A stretch of DNA of 64,000 nt, taken from contig CAJADG010000039.1 of NCBI GenBank assembly GCA_903938445.1, positions 1 to 64,000 of the forward strand, given 5' to 3'. Positions 6,685-16,905 of the stretch are shown here, piece after piece. A program made the translations under genes and the position numbers. The stretch's first letter is position 1; each line of letters opens with the position of its first letter. The DNA comes from an uncultured Bacteroidota bacterium (GTDB taxonomy: Bacteria > Bacteroidota > Bacteroidia > Chitinophagales > Chitinophagaceae). Under the pieces are notes generated by a model. That model had not been told where the DNA came from. It saw only the letters and a list, made by a program, of their open reading frames with translations, and did not search any database.

Positions 6685-9186
6685 ATGAAAAAAATCCTAG
6701 TATTCACTAGTCTTTGTGTCGTATTGACAATTAGCTTAAATGCTCAAAAAACGGACACTGCAAGTGGAAAGAAAGATATGCCAGCTAAATCTGGGCCCAA
6801 AGCCTTTAGTGAATTCATAACCAAAAAGGCAGTAAGTCAAAAAGGGGTATTTACCGTTCATTCTCAGGATGATAAATACTTTTTTGAAATACCAGATAGC
6901 TTATTGGGTCGCGAATTACTAGCAGTTACCCGCTTTGCCAAAGTGGCTGGAGGTGCTAGAAAGTACGGTGGCGAGGAAGTGAATGAACAAAGCTTGCTTT
7001 TTGAAAAAGGGCCCAATCAACGCATTTTTATGCGTGTTGTAACCTTAATTAGTAAGGCAGACTCTTCTCAAACCATTGCCAAGGCAGTTAAAAACTCCTA
7101 TTTAGACCCAATTGTAGCCTCTTTTGATATAAAAGCATTTGGAAAAGATTCCACTTCTACTATCATTGACGTAACTGACTTTTTCAAGGGGGACAATCAG
7201 GCTGTAAGCTTGACTAGCAGTGAAAAAAGAAGTTTTAGCCTTTCCGGCCTAGCTTCGGACAGGTCTTATATAGAAAGCATCAAATCTTACCCTATTAATA
7301 TAGAGGTAAGAACAGTTAAAACTTACTCTGCAAGTAGTCCAATGCCTGGAAGTCCAATGGGCGGGGGTACAAATTCAATTCCTGCTGCAATCAATGCTGG
7401 AGCAGTAACTTTTGAATTGAATACTTCAATTAGAATATTACCTAAGGTTCCAATGAATACACGTTTATTCGATTCTAGAGTAGGCTATTTCGCAGATAAT
7501 TTTGTACAATATTCTGATGACCAACATAAGGTAGAAAATCAAGTATTTGCAGTACGTTATAAATTAGAGCCAAAGCCTGAGGATCTAGAAAAATACAAGC
7601 AAGGAATTTTAGTTGAGCCTGCTAAACCTATCGTGTATTATATCGATCCAGCAACTCCAAAAAAATGGGTGCCTTATTTAATTGCAGGTGTAAATGACTG
7701 GAATGCCGCTTTTGAAAAAGCAGGTTGGAAAAATGCAATTCAAGGTAAGGAGTGGCCTAATGACAGCACGATGAGTTTGGAAGATGCACGTTTTTCTGTG
7801 ATTCGTTATTTCGCATCTGATATTGAAAATGCTTATGGTCCTCAAGTACATGATCCAAGAAGTGGTGAAATTTTAGAAAGCCATATTGGATGGTACCATA
7901 ATGTGATGAATTTAGTACATGATTGGTATATGATTCAAACTGCTGCCGTAGATCCTGCTGCAAGAAAAATGAAATTTGATGATTCATTAATGGGCAACTT
8001 AATTCGTTTTGTTTCTTCACACGAAGTGGGTCATACCTTAGGTTTGAGACATAATATGGGAAGCAGTAGCAAAACTCCTGTTGAAAAATTAAGAGATGCT
8101 AAATGGTTGGAGGCAAATGGACATACGGCAAGTATTATGGACTATGCGCGTTTTAATTATGTTGCACAACCCGAAGATCATGTTACTGAAATGGGTTTAT
8201 TCCCTCGTATTGGTGACTATGATAAGTGGGCTATTAAATGGGGTTACACTTATACAGGTATAGGTGACGAAGCTGACAAGAAAGTAAACAATAAATGGGT
8301 AGTAGATGCTTTAAGCAAAAACGATCGTTTATGGTTTGGTGGTGAAGGTTACAATGCTGACCCTCGTGCACAAACTGAAGACCTTGGCGATAATTCAGTG
8401 TTGGCTAGTGAATATGCCATTAAGAATTTAAAACGCATTATTGTAAAGCTACCTGAATGGACAACTGAGGAAGCAGATCACTATCAAAACTTAAGTGATG
8501 TTTATAATCAATTAGTGATTCAATACAATCGTTATATGGGTCATGTTGTAAAAAATATCGGTGGTGTTTATGAAACATTTAAAAGTGTAGAAGAAAAAGG
8601 GGATGTATATACACCTACTCCTGTTGCTATTCAAAAGTCTGCAATGAATTTTTTACAAAATCAATTATTTACAACTCCAAAATGGATTTTAGATAATACT
8701 ATTTTGAATAAAATTTCAAACCCTGTAGCAAATGAGCGTTTACAATCTGTTCAAACAAACATATTAAAAAGTTTATTAGATAAGGGTCGTTTGTATCGAT
8801 TAACAACAAGTACAACAAGATATGGCAGTGCCTCTTATTCTTTACATGATATGATGGAAGATACGCGCAAAGGATTGTTTACTGAATTAAGTAGCCATCA
8901 AGCAACCGATGTTTTCCGTCGCAATTTGCAAAAAATATATGTTACTCAATTAGGCGATTTGATCAACCCATCCTCTGCTCCAACCGCTGCAGCTGCAGCA
9001 GGTGCATTTAGAATGGGACCTGCAGTGGATGTTGAAAATACCGATGTTATTTCTGAAGCTAAAGCACAATTGAAAAAATTAGCTGCAAGTATTCAAGCAA
9101 ATAAAGGAAGTATCAATGACGCCAGCTCATTGAGTCACTTTGATGATTTACAAGATAGAATCAAACATATCTTAGATCCTAAGTAG
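6685..9186 (+). CDS. Secreted zinc-dependent metalloprotease (DUF5117/DUF4953 type)
   Basis: 833-residue exported protein. A signal peptide (about 1-20, ending in NAQ) is followed by a beta-rich region of the DUF5118/DUF5117 type and then a catalytic domain with the extended zinc motif HEVGHTLGLRH at 446-456 (ligands His446, His450 and His456; catalytic Glu447). The downstream Met of SIMDYARFNYV is a plausible Met-turn. Length and order match the large Bacteroidota family annotated as zinc-dependent metalloproteases with DUF4953. The substrate is unknown. The gene stands alone, diverging from exbB, and ends before a strong bidirectional terminator. The C-terminus has no visible type IX sorting domain, so a periplasmic location is possible. 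Confidence 0.9.
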   Translation: MKKILVFTSLCVVLTISLNAQKTDTASGKKDMPAKSGPKAFSEFITKKAVSQKGVFTVHSQDDKYFFEIPDSLLGRELLAVTRFAKVAGGARKYGGEEVNEQSLLFEKGPNQRIFMRVVTLISKADSSQTIAKAVKNSYLDPIVASFDIKAFGKDSTSTIIDVTDFFKGDNQAVSLTSSEKRSFSLSGLASDRSYIESIKSYPINIEVRTVKTYSASSPMPGSPMGGGTNSIPAAINAGAVTFELNTSIRILPKVPMNTRLFDSRVGYFADNFVQYSDDQHKVENQVFAVRYKLEPKPEDLEKYKQGILVEPAKPIVYYIDPATPKKWVPYLIAGVNDWNAAFEKAGWKNAIQGKEWPNDSTMSLEDARFSVIRYFASDIENAYGPQVHDPRSGEILESHIGWYHNVMNLVHDWYMIQTAAVDPAARKMKFDDSLMGNLIRFVSSHEVGHTLGLRHNMGSSSKTPVEKLRDAKWLEANGHTASIMDYARFNYVAQPEDHVTEMGLFPRIGDYDKWAIKWGYTYTGIGDEADKKVNNKWVVDALSKNDRLWFGGEGYNADPRAQTEDLGDNSVLASEYAIKNLKRIIVKLPEWTTEEADHYQNLSDVYNQLVIQYNRYMGHVVKNIGGVYETFKSVEEKGDVYTPTPVAIQKSAMNFLQNQLFTTPKWILDNTILNKISNPVANERLQSVQTNILKSLLDKGRLYRLTTSTTRYGSASYSLHDMMEDTRKGLFTELSSHQATDVFRRNLQKIYVTQLGDLINPSSAPTAAAAAGAFRMGPAVDVENTDVISEAKAQLKKLAASIQANKGSINDASSLSHFDDLQDRIKHILDPK

Positions 9187-9244
9187 TTTTATTTTTATAG
9201 TTTACATATTTTACTATACACTATAAAGCACACTTTTGATTTTA

Positions 9245-9279
9245 AAAAAGGCCCCGCATGCGGGGCCTTTTTGTTTTTT
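9245..9279 (+). terminator. Bidirectional rho-independent terminator
   Basis: Long perfect hairpin (9245-9272) with arms AAAAAGGCCCCGC and GCGGGGCCTTTTT and almost no loop. T-runs follow on both strands. It lies between the metalloprotease (plus) and the permease gene (minus), which converge on it, so it probably ends both transcripts. Confidence 0.92.
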
Positions 9280-9322
9280 ACGCTATTGTTATATAGCTAT
9301 AAAAATAAAATTTTGAATCTAA

Positions 9323-10606
9323 CTATTCGTAACGTAATGCATTAATAGGATTCAATGATGCAGCTTTCATGGCAGGATAAATACCTGCAACCAATCCTAC
9401 AATCGAACATATTGCAATACCGATAAATACCCACATCCAAGGAATTACAAAGCCAGTATTCAATATCATACTAAATAAATTCCCAACCATAATTCCTAGG
9501 AAAATGCCAATCACAGCACCTAAGATACTGATGCAAATACTTTCAAATAAAAATTGACGACGCACATCTCTTTTCTTTCCTCCCAATGCTTTTATCAAAC
9601 CAACTTCTCTAGTTCTTTCACTTACTGCCACTAACATAATATTCATAAGTCCAATTGCAGCTCCAATTAAAGTAATCATCCCAATGGCGCCGGCAGCTCC
9701 ACTAACACCTGCTAAAAATCCAATAAACATTTCAGCGAATTTATCACTCTTGTCAAGCGCGAAATTATCAGACTCGGCAGGTATTAATCTTCTTGCTTTT
9801 CTCATTTGTTCTGTAGCTTCTCCAATGGCAGGTTCTAAATCTGCTACGTTATTAACCATTACGCCAATTGCATAAGATTTATTTTGACTCTCGTATTGTC
9901 TGACATTCTTTAAAGAAGAAATTACAACATCATCTTGACGCAGCATGGCACTTGATCCCTTTGATTTCAATAAACCAATAACTCGGTAAGGTTTACTCTG
10001 CAATAAAATTACTTTGTCAATACATTTTTCAGGTTTGCCGGGAAATAATTTAGCGGCTACATTACTGCCGATGATACATACATTTCTTCCTGTTTGAATA
10101 TCAACATTATTTAGATTTCTGCCTGTAGTTAAGGAATAGCCATTCACCACTAAATAATCCTCGTCACCTCCCATTAAAGTAATTTGCGGATTGGTCTTTT
10201 TGTCCTTATAATGCAATTCATTATTACCACCCGTTCTTCTTGAAATGCTTACTGTGGCACGTCCAAAACCATAATGATCTTTAAAATAGGTAGCTTCCTC
10301 GATGCGTATTATTTTATCCAAATTGGATTTCTTTTCTTTTAATCCTTTTTTTGATTTTCCGAATTCATCGCCTCCATTGTTGGGGCCGCCCATTCTTGCA
10401 TTTAATTCTTTGTATCGAATACTAAATGCATTGGCTCCCATAAAAGAAAAATTCTCTTTTAAACTTTGATTCATAGCAGATATAGCGGTAATAATACCAA
10501 TTAATGCCATGATACCAAATGCGATAATTGCGACCGTGATGCCCGTACGAAGCTTGTTGCTTTTTACGGTACGCCATGCCAACACAAATGAATCCTGAAT
10601 TGTCAT
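9323..10606 (-). CDS. ABC transporter permease (MacB/FtsX type)
   Basis: 427-residue permease. One N-terminal membrane helix (about 17-42) is followed by a MacB-type periplasmic core domain (about 45-280). Three C-terminal helices form an FtsX domain (about 300-420) with the signature VSERTREVGLIKALGG. The layout matches MacB-like exporters or mechanotransmission permeases rather than importers. No ATP-binding subunit is encoded next to it, so the ATPase must come from elsewhere. It lies 89 nt after nuoN on the same strand. TACCTTTA at 10634-10627 resembles a -7 box, so it may have its own promoter. The substrate cannot be read from the sequence. Confidence 0.9.
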   Translation of the reverse strand: MTIQDSFVLAWRTVKSNKLRTGITVAIIAFGIMALIGIITAISAMNQSLKENFSFMGANAFSIRYKELNARMGGPNNGGDEFGKSKKGLKEKKSNLDKIIRIEEATYFKDHYGFGRATVSISRRTGGNNELHYKDKKTNPQITLMGGDEDYLVVNGYSLTTGRNLNNVDIQTGRNVCIIGSNVAAKLFPGKPEKCIDKVILLQSKPYRVIGLLKSKGSSAMLRQDDVVISSLKNVRQYESQNKSYAIGVMVNNVADLEPAIGEATEQMRKARRLIPAESDNFALDKSDKFAEMFIGFLAGVSGAAGAIGMITLIGAAIGLMNIMLVAVSERTREVGLIKALGGKKRDVRRQFLFESICISILGAVIGIFLGIMVGNLFSMILNTGFVIPWMWVFIGIAICSIVGLVAGIYPAMKAASLNPINALRYE

Positions 10607-10695
10607 TGTACATTGTTTACTGAAAATAAAGGTAGGATAGATTCAACAAACTACCCATAAATACCCTTTAGATGGCTATTCTATAGGAAGAACGG

Positions 10696-12084
10696 CTAAA
10701 AGTATAGATAATTGAATAACATGCTAGGGAACACACCCAATATTAGGATGAGTGCTGCTAGCACCCAAAGCTTGAATTCATATTTTTTATCAATTTCATT
10801 GATGGCTGGTGTGCCAGGGGTAAAATACATTGCTTGTACTAATTTGAAATAATAAAACACACTTACCGCCGCAAATAAAATGGCAACAATTAAAAGCCAT
10901 AAACCTGCCCCAGCAGTTAGTAAAGCATTCAGCATATAGTACTTTGCAAAAAATCCTGCAGTTAATGGAATACCCGCTAAAGAAAATAAGAATAAAGTAG
11001 TTAAAAATGCAAGCACAGGATTTTGTTTTGCTAAGCCATTGAATGATTCAAAACTATAGTCTTTCATTTTTACAAGTACAGCAAACAATCCAATAGTAGC
11101 TAATGAATAGGCAACTATGTATAATAAGATTGCTTCGGTATTAAAAATAGAATTACCATATAAAGCAAATAACATAAAACCCGCTTGAGCGATACTAGAA
11201 TATGCCAACATGCGCTTTACACTTCTTTGGAATACGGCAGTAATGTTTCCTATTAATAATGTAGACACAATTACAAATGATAAAATAATATACCAAGTAA
11301 ACCCTAGCGCCATTCTTTGCGTTTCAAATACTTTAATAAATGCAATAAAACCAGCAGCTTTAACAATAGTTGCCATGAAAGAAGTGAACACAGTTGGTGC
11401 ACCATCATAAACGTCTGGAGTCCAAAAATGAAAAGGTGCAGCGGATACTTTAAAATTCATAGATGCAAATAATAAAATCAATCCAGCAGACATTAAGAAG
11501 TGTTCAGTAACCATATGTGTAGCAGGGTTAATTACTGGCATTGTCAAATGGAAACTACCAGTTGCGCCATATATAAAAGTAATACCCAATAATAAAATAC
11601 CAGTTGAGAAAGAACCCATTAAAAAATATTTTAAAGAAGCCTCATTGCTCAATAAATTTTTCTTGTCAGCACCTGTTAAAATATATAAAGGAATGGATAG
11701 AATTTCAATACCAATAAATAACATCAATAAATTATCGAATGAAGTTAAAACACTAACGCCACAAAGAATAAAGAAAAAGATAGCGTAATAGTCGGCAGTG
11801 TGATGATTTCCCACTTTTTCAATTTCTTCTCCATTAATCCAAACGTATAAAAAAGTTAAAATGAACAAAGTCATATTTGCAAATAATCCAATTTGATTAA
11901 ACGCTAACATACCCTTGGTGTCAAAATCAATTACCCACCAGCCCTTTAACTGTGCCAAATTAGCTGCAATTAAAATAAGCATACCAACCAATCCAATATT
12001 TCTTTGCGTTTTTGCCGAGGTGGTAATCCAAGAACAAAACATCATTACAACACCCAATAAAGTAGATACAATTATAGCATTCAT
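10696..12084 (-). CDS. nuoN: NADH-quinone oxidoreductase subunit N
   Basis: 462-residue multi-helix antiporter-like subunit of complex I membrane arm, related to Mrp-type antiporters. The family core with a lysine and proline in broken helices is visible (FKVSAAPFHFWTPDVYDGAP, then KRMLAYSSIAQAG). Length is usual for NuoN. It is the last gene of the nuoA-N operon and follows nuoM by 15 nt. Confidence 0.96.
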   Translation of the reverse strand: MNAIIVSTLLGVVMMFCSWITTSAKTQRNIGLVGMLILIAANLAQLKGWWVIDFDTKGMLAFNQIGLFANMTLFILTFLYVWINGEEIEKVGNHHTADYYAIFFFILCGVSVLTSFDNLLMLFIGIEILSIPLYILTGADKKNLLSNEASLKYFLMGSFSTGILLLGITFIYGATGSFHLTMPVINPATHMVTEHFLMSAGLILLFASMNFKVSAAPFHFWTPDVYDGAPTVFTSFMATIVKAAGFIAFIKVFETQRMALGFTWYIILSFVIVSTLLIGNITAVFQRSVKRMLAYSSIAQAGFMLFALYGNSIFNTEAILLYIVAYSLATIGLFAVLVKMKDYSFESFNGLAKQNPVLAFLTTLFLFSLAGIPLTAGFFAKYYMLNALLTAGAGLWLLIVAILFAAVSVFYYFKLVQAMYFTPGTPAINEIDKKYEFKLWVLAALILILGVFPSMLFNYLYF

Positions 12085-12099
12085 TACAAATTCATTTAA

Positions 12100-13521
12100 T
12101 TATTTTACAAACAATTGTTTTAAAGTATCAGCAGTTACATCAAACAATGGTTGTGGATATACTCCTGTTACAAATACAATCACTAACAATACGATTAGCA
12201 CCCCTTGCGCATTTTTGTTTGGTGCAGTCATCAAATGAGTGGCTTCACTCACTTCGCCATATGCCACTTTTTGAACCATGTTTAAAGTATAAATTGCCGC
12301 AAGTACAACACTTACGCCAGCAGCTGCAGCGATCCAAGGATTAAATTGGAATAAACTATTAAACATTAAAAATTCACCAATAAATGCATTAGTCAAAGGC
12401 AATGCAATATTTGCAAAGGCAAACCCCACTAATAAAATAGCCAAGGTAGGTTGCTTCTTAGCAATACCACCCAACGCTTTCATGGATCTTGTGCCTGTTT
12501 GTTGCTCAATAACATCTGCGATAATCCATAGTCCTAATACATTTACACCATGTGAAAATAATTGTATGAATGCACCTTGAATACCTACTTGATTGTGCGT
12601 GAATAAAGCTGCATTCATTAATCCAATATGCGCAATAGATGAATAGGCTATCAACCTTTTCATATCATCTTGACGAATAGCAATAAAGGAGGCATAAAGG
12701 ATACCAATTACGGATAAAATAATAACCAAATTAGCATGCGCTAAAAATGCAGTAGGGAACAAAGGCATTAACCAGCGAATGATACCATACAATCCCATTT
12801 TAACCATTACAGCACTTAATACCATAGTAACGGCTGTTGGTGATTGTTCGTAAGCATCTGGCTGCCAAGTATGTAAAGGGAAAATTGGCATTTTAATAGC
12901 AAATGCGATAAAGAATAATGCAAAAGCAGTAGCACTTTGTGCTGGCGAAACATTTGCATGCTTTAAAGATTCAATTAAAAAACTATGATCTGCAGTGTTT
13001 GAATATAAAAGGATAATTCCTATTAACATAAACAAAGAACCAAGAAAAGTATAAATGAAGAATTTAAAAGTAACCGTGATTCTTTTTTCTCCTCCCCAAA
13101 TAGAACATAAAAAATATACGGGTATTAAAGCCAACTCCCAGAAAAAGTAAAACAACAAAGCGTCACCTGCCAAAAATACCCCCATCAATCCTGCTTGGGT
13201 CAACAACATTAATGATAGAAATACATTCTTTTGATTCGTTTGATTATGGCTTGTTGCAATGAATATAGCAGGGAAACTAATTGCAGTAAGTAAAATTAAA
13301 ATTTTAGCAAGTCCATCAGCTTGTAGCAAGAAACGACTATTTAAAATTGGCAACCATGAAGCATCATAATTTCCAGTCTTATTTAAAATAATATGCAATG
13401 CCCCCAATAAAGTCAGCAACCCTGATCCAATGGCAATAAGATTTACAGACTGCTCTTTCTTGATAAAAAGAAGTGCAATTGCAGCGAATATTGGAATTAA
13501 TAAGAATAATAGTAGAAACAT
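12100..13521 (-). CDS. nuoM: NADH-quinone oxidoreductase subunit M
   Basis: 473-residue antiporter-like proton-pumping subunit of the complex I membrane arm. The conserved core motifs IKMPIFPLHTWQPDAYEQSP and KRLIAYSSIAHIG are visible, as is the glutamate in FFWELALIP on an early helix. It lies between nuoL and nuoN with gaps of 12 and 15 nt. Confidence 0.96.
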   Translation of the reverse strand: MFLLLFLLIPIFAAIALLFIKKEQSVNLIAIGSGLLTLLGALHIILNKTGNYDASWLPILNSRFLLQADGLAKILILLTAISFPAIFIATSHNQTNQKNVFLSLMLLTQAGLMGVFLAGDALLFYFFWELALIPVYFLCSIWGGEKRITVTFKFFIYTFLGSLFMLIGIILLYSNTADHSFLIESLKHANVSPAQSATAFALFFIAFAIKMPIFPLHTWQPDAYEQSPTAVTMVLSAVMVKMGLYGIIRWLMPLFPTAFLAHANLVIILSVIGILYASFIAIRQDDMKRLIAYSSIAHIGLMNAALFTHNQVGIQGAFIQLFSHGVNVLGLWIIADVIEQQTGTRSMKALGGIAKKQPTLAILLVGFAFANIALPLTNAFIGEFLMFNSLFQFNPWIAAAAGVSVVLAAIYTLNMVQKVAYGEVSEATHLMTAPNKNAQGVLIVLLVIVFVTGVYPQPLFDVTADTLKQLFVK

Positions 13522-13533
13522 AATAACTTATAA

Positions 13534-15447
13534 TTAGTGAGTCAATTTATAAAAGAATTTAAGAATGGTCATGTCATTAAACCAAAAGATGAAAAGTAAA
13601 ACCATACTTAACACCATGAATAAAATATAATATCCCACCTGACCGCTTTGTAATAATCTAATTTGTCTAGCGCTATACTGCACTAATTTTCCTGTACCAT
13701 TCACCGCACCATCGATAATATTTTTTTCAACCACTTCTTTTAAAAATCCAGCAAACTTATTTAAAGGATTTAAAATGATGGTTTCATATAATTCATCGAT
13801 ATACCATTTGTTGTATAAGAATTTGCCCAATGCAGTTTGAGGTTCACCATCTGCTTTTTTACGATAAATAGATAACGCAATTAATAAAGCGACTACTGCG
13901 ATTGTAACAGAAACGCCCATCAAGGCCCATTCTGTACTTGCTGATAATCCAGCTTCCTTTGCTTCTCCTACGATTGGTGCTAATTGGTGTGATAACCAAT
14001 GATGGCCTCCCATTAATTCAGGAACACCTATAGCTCCTGCAATCGCACTTGCTACTGCTAATAAAATCAGTGGCAAAGTCATAGCGAATGGACTTTCATG
14101 CAAATGATGTTCTTGATCATGCGTTCCTCTAAATTGACCTAAGAAAGTGGTTGCATATAAACGGAACATATAAAAAGCAGTCATGGCAGCACCTACTACA
14201 CCTAGTGCCCAATAAATAGGACTTTTCGCAAAGGCTGCCGCTAATATTTCATCTTTTGAAAAGAACCCACTAAAAGGAGGAACTCCTGCAATAGCAATAC
14301 ATCCAATTAAAAATGTGATATGTGTAATAGGTAATTTAGATTTTAATCCACCCATTTTACGAATGTCTTGTTCATGATGCATTGCATGTATCACCGAACC
14401 TGCACCTAAGAATAATAAGGCTTTAAAAAAAGCATGTGTGATTACGTGAAATACTGCACCAGAATAAGCACCCACACCTAATCCCAAAAACATATATCCT
14501 AATTGACTCACTGTTGAATAAGCCAATACTTTCTTAATATCATTTTGCTTAATTGCAATGGTTGCTGATAACAATGCAGTACTGATACCAACTATCGCAA
14601 CAACATGCTGTGTAAATTCACTAGCACTAAATAAAATATTGGAACGTGTGATCATGTATATGCCTGCAGTGACCATCGTTGCAGCATGGATTAATGCAGA
14701 CACGGGTGTAGGACCCGCCATCGCATCTGGAAGCCAAGTATATAAAGGTATTTGAGCACTCTTACCCATGGCACCTACAAATAATAATAAAGTAATCGCA
14801 GTAATATCTGATGAAGATAATTTAGCTAAGCTTTCTGCTGTCAAAACAGTGCCATAGCTAACAGTGCCTAATTTTACAATCAACCAAAAAATGGCTAACA
14901 AAAAACCTAAGTCACCAATACGATTCATGATAAAGGCTTTCTTAGCTGCGTAATTATAAGTAGCATTCGTAAACCAATAGCCAATTAATAAATAAGAACA
15001 TAATCCAACGCCTTCCCATCCAATAAACATAATCACGTAGTTGTCTCCTAATACTAATAACAACATACTAAATACAAACAAATTCAAATAAGCAAAGTAA
15101 CGTGCGTAATGAGGCGCTTCCTCCTCCTTCATGTAAGCAGTTGAATACAAATGAATCAAAGAACCCACTCCAGTAATCACCAATAAAAATAAGCTTGATA
15201 AAGCATCTACTTTTAAATCAAAGGGGATTTTAAAGCCAGCTGTATTGATAAAATCAAAATAATGAACAGTTGCCGGTCCAGATGATTGAACATTTAAAAA
15301 AGCAAGGATGCTAAATATAAATGACATAACAATATATCCGGTTGCCTTGTATGCAATTACTTTTTTACTCCAAATATTACGTCCCAAACCGTTGAATAAA
15401 AATCCAACCAAGGGCATTAGAACTATTAAACCTATTATTAGTTTCAT
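13534..15447 (-). CDS. nuoL: NADH-quinone oxidoreductase subunit L
   Basis: 637-residue distal proton-pumping subunit of complex I. The antiporter core is visible (FIGWEGVGLCSYLLIGYW, KSAQIPLYTWLPDAMAGPTPVS, KKVLAYSTVSQLGYM). The C-terminal extension (about 500-637) corresponds to the long lateral helix and final membrane anchor. Spacing to nuoK (10 nt) and nuoM (12 nt) is tight. Confidence 0.97.
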   Translation of the reverse strand: MKLIIGLIVLMPLVGFLFNGLGRNIWSKKVIAYKATGYIVMSFIFSILAFLNVQSSGPATVHYFDFINTAGFKIPFDLKVDALSSLFLLVITGVGSLIHLYSTAYMKEEEAPHYARYFAYLNLFVFSMLLLVLGDNYVIMFIGWEGVGLCSYLLIGYWFTNATYNYAAKKAFIMNRIGDLGFLLAIFWLIVKLGTVSYGTVLTAESLAKLSSSDITAITLLLFVGAMGKSAQIPLYTWLPDAMAGPTPVSALIHAATMVTAGIYMITRSNILFSASEFTQHVVAIVGISTALLSATIAIKQNDIKKVLAYSTVSQLGYMFLGLGVGAYSGAVFHVITHAFFKALLFLGAGSVIHAMHHEQDIRKMGGLKSKLPITHITFLIGCIAIAGVPPFSGFFSKDEILAAAFAKSPIYWALGVVGAAMTAFYMFRLYATTFLGQFRGTHDQEHHLHESPFAMTLPLILLAVASAIAGAIGVPELMGGHHWLSHQLAPIVGEAKEAGLSASTEWALMGVSVTIAVVALLIALSIYRKKADGEPQTALGKFLYNKWYIDELYETIILNPLNKFAGFLKEVVEKNIIDGAVNGTGKLVQYSARQIRLLQSGQVGYYILFMVLSMVLLFIFWFNDMTILKFFYKLTH

Positions 15448-15457
15448 GCGAAATGAA

Positions 15458-15793
15458 TTAATTCTTTAATCTATTTAAGAAATTGATATCGATAGAATGT
15501 GTATTTCTAAACATCATTACAATAATTGCCAATCCTACACTTACCTCAGCAGCAGCCACTACCATAATAAAGAACACAAAAATTTGTGCGTCAATACCTG
15601 CGGTACTAGTAGCAGCAATTTTTAAACCTGCAGCGTGATGCATTTTTGAAAATGCTACCAGCAATAAGTTCACTGCATTTAACATTAACTCAACACACAT
15701 AAACACGATAATTGCATTGCGACGTGTTAACACTCCAATGACACCAATGCTAAATAAGGTTAAGCAAAAGAAAATATAATATTGAATTGGCAT
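15458..15793 (-). CDS. nuoK: NADH-quinone oxidoreductase subunit K
   Basis: 111-residue, three-helix complex I subunit. The conserved membrane glutamate lies in [13 protein letters not shown] and a second in [11 protein letters not shown], both part of the central polar axis that relays protons. The usual length is about 100-110. It lies between nuoJ and nuoL. Confidence 0.96.
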   Translation of the reverse strand: MPIQYYIFFCLTLFSIGVIGVLTRRNAIIVFMCVELMLNAVNLLLVAFSKMHHAAGLKIAATSTAGIDAQIFVFFIMVVAAAEVSVGLAIIVMMFRNTHSIDINFLNRLKN

Positions 15794-15836
15794 ATCTGCT
15801 ATTTAATTTTTATGATCGTTTAATTTATTGTTGTGA

Positions 15837-16337
15837 CTACTTTTTACCAATGATTACCGCACCTACCATGGCACTTAAAAATAGTACACTACTTATTTCA
15901 AAAGGCACAACATAGTCGCTAAACAATGCTTTACCCAATGGGTGAATTAATCCAATAGTACCTTCCTTCATCATTACTTCTTTCCCCTCTAATTGAACAG
16001 TTTGTTTTACCAATGCAATTAACAAGGTCAACAAACTACCTCCAGATAAAACACCTATAAACTTGGTGAATAATTTTTTCTGAGGTTCGTTGTCCGATTT
16101 TACATTCATTAACATGATCACAAATAAGAACAATACCATGATGGCTCCTGCGTAAACAATAATATTTACAATGGCAAGGAACTGCGCATTCAATAAAATA
16201 TAATGTCCTGAGATGGCAAAAAATACCAAGATCAACCACAATACGCTATGTATTGGATTCTTGCTTATCAATACCATTGCCGCACTAATTACTGCAAATG
16301 CAGATAAAGCGTAAAATAAAATTTCTAATGTACTCAT
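15837..16337 (-). CDS. nuoJ: NADH-quinone oxidoreductase subunit J
   Basis: 166-residue complex I membrane subunit with five predicted helices. The conserved motif NPIHSVLWLILVFF lies near the N-terminus and the pi-bulge helix region IVNIIVYAGAIMVLFLFVIM is clear. It is separated from nuoI by 5 nt and from nuoK by 43 nt. Confidence 0.95.
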   Translation of the reverse strand: MSTLEILFYALSAFAVISAAMVLISKNPIHSVLWLILVFFAISGHYILLNAQFLAIVNIIVYAGAIMVLFLFVIMLMNVKSDNEPQKKLFTKFIGVLSGGSLLTLLIALVKQTVQLEGKEVMMKEGTIGLIHPLGKALFSDYVVPFEISSVLFLSAMVGAVIIGKK

Positions 16338-16342
16338 ATTAA

Positions 16343-16879
16343 TTATGCTTCTACTCCTTTAGCTTCAGCAAAAGCACTTGCTTCTGTCAAAGGATTTGGA
16401 ATTAATAAATCAGATTTTCCGTAAATAAATCCTTTACGGGTATAATTTGCTGGTGCAAAAGTTTCACTTAAATAAATAGCATCCTTAGGACAAGCATCCT
16501 CACACAAACCACAGAAAATACAACGCAGCATGTTAATCTCATATTTAGCAGCGTATTTTTCTTCGCGATACAATTGCTCTTCTCCCTCTACTCTTTCTGC
16601 AGCTTCCATCGTAATCGCTTCTGCTGGACAAGCCACCGCACACAATCCACATGCAGTACAACGCTCACGACCTTCTTCATCTCTGTTTAAAACATGTAAG
16701 CCTCTAAAAACAGGACTAAATTCACGCTTTTGCTCAGGATATCTAATAGTTGGTTGCTTCTTAAACATGTGACTAAATGTAATCAACATGCCCTTGATAA
16801 TATTAATCAAATACAAACGCTCCAAAAGCGTCATTGGCTTTCGGTTAACTGCTTGTGCTTTGTTGGTTAATGCTTGCAT
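16343..16879 (-). CDS. nuoI: NADH-quinone oxidoreductase subunit I
   Basis: 178-residue ferredoxin-like subunit carrying the two [4Fe-4S] clusters N6a and N6b that link the peripheral arm to NuoB. Cysteine sets are C74/C77/C80/C84 (CTACGLCAVACP) and C120/C123/C126/C130 (CIFCGLCEDACP), each completed by the last cysteine of the other set. The amphipathic N-terminus (about 1-40) anchors it to the membrane arm. Located between nuoH and nuoJ. Confidence 0.97.
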   Translation of the reverse strand: MQALTNKAQAVNRKPMTLLERLYLINIIKGMLITFSHMFKKQPTIRYPEQKREFSPVFRGLHVLNRDEEGRERCTACGLCAVACPAEAITMEAAERVEGEEQLYREEKYAAKYEINMLRCIFCGLCEDACPKDAIYLSETFAPANYTRKGFIYGKSDLLIPNPLTEASAFAEAKGVEA

Positions 16880-16905
16880 GGTCTTAAAAAATATCTTTTA
16901 AAAAA

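Noticed and set aside
10422-10613. Minus-strand frame at the start of the permease gene
   Set aside because: Out-of-frame shadow of the permease coding region with Tyr/Lys-rich noise and no family resemblance.
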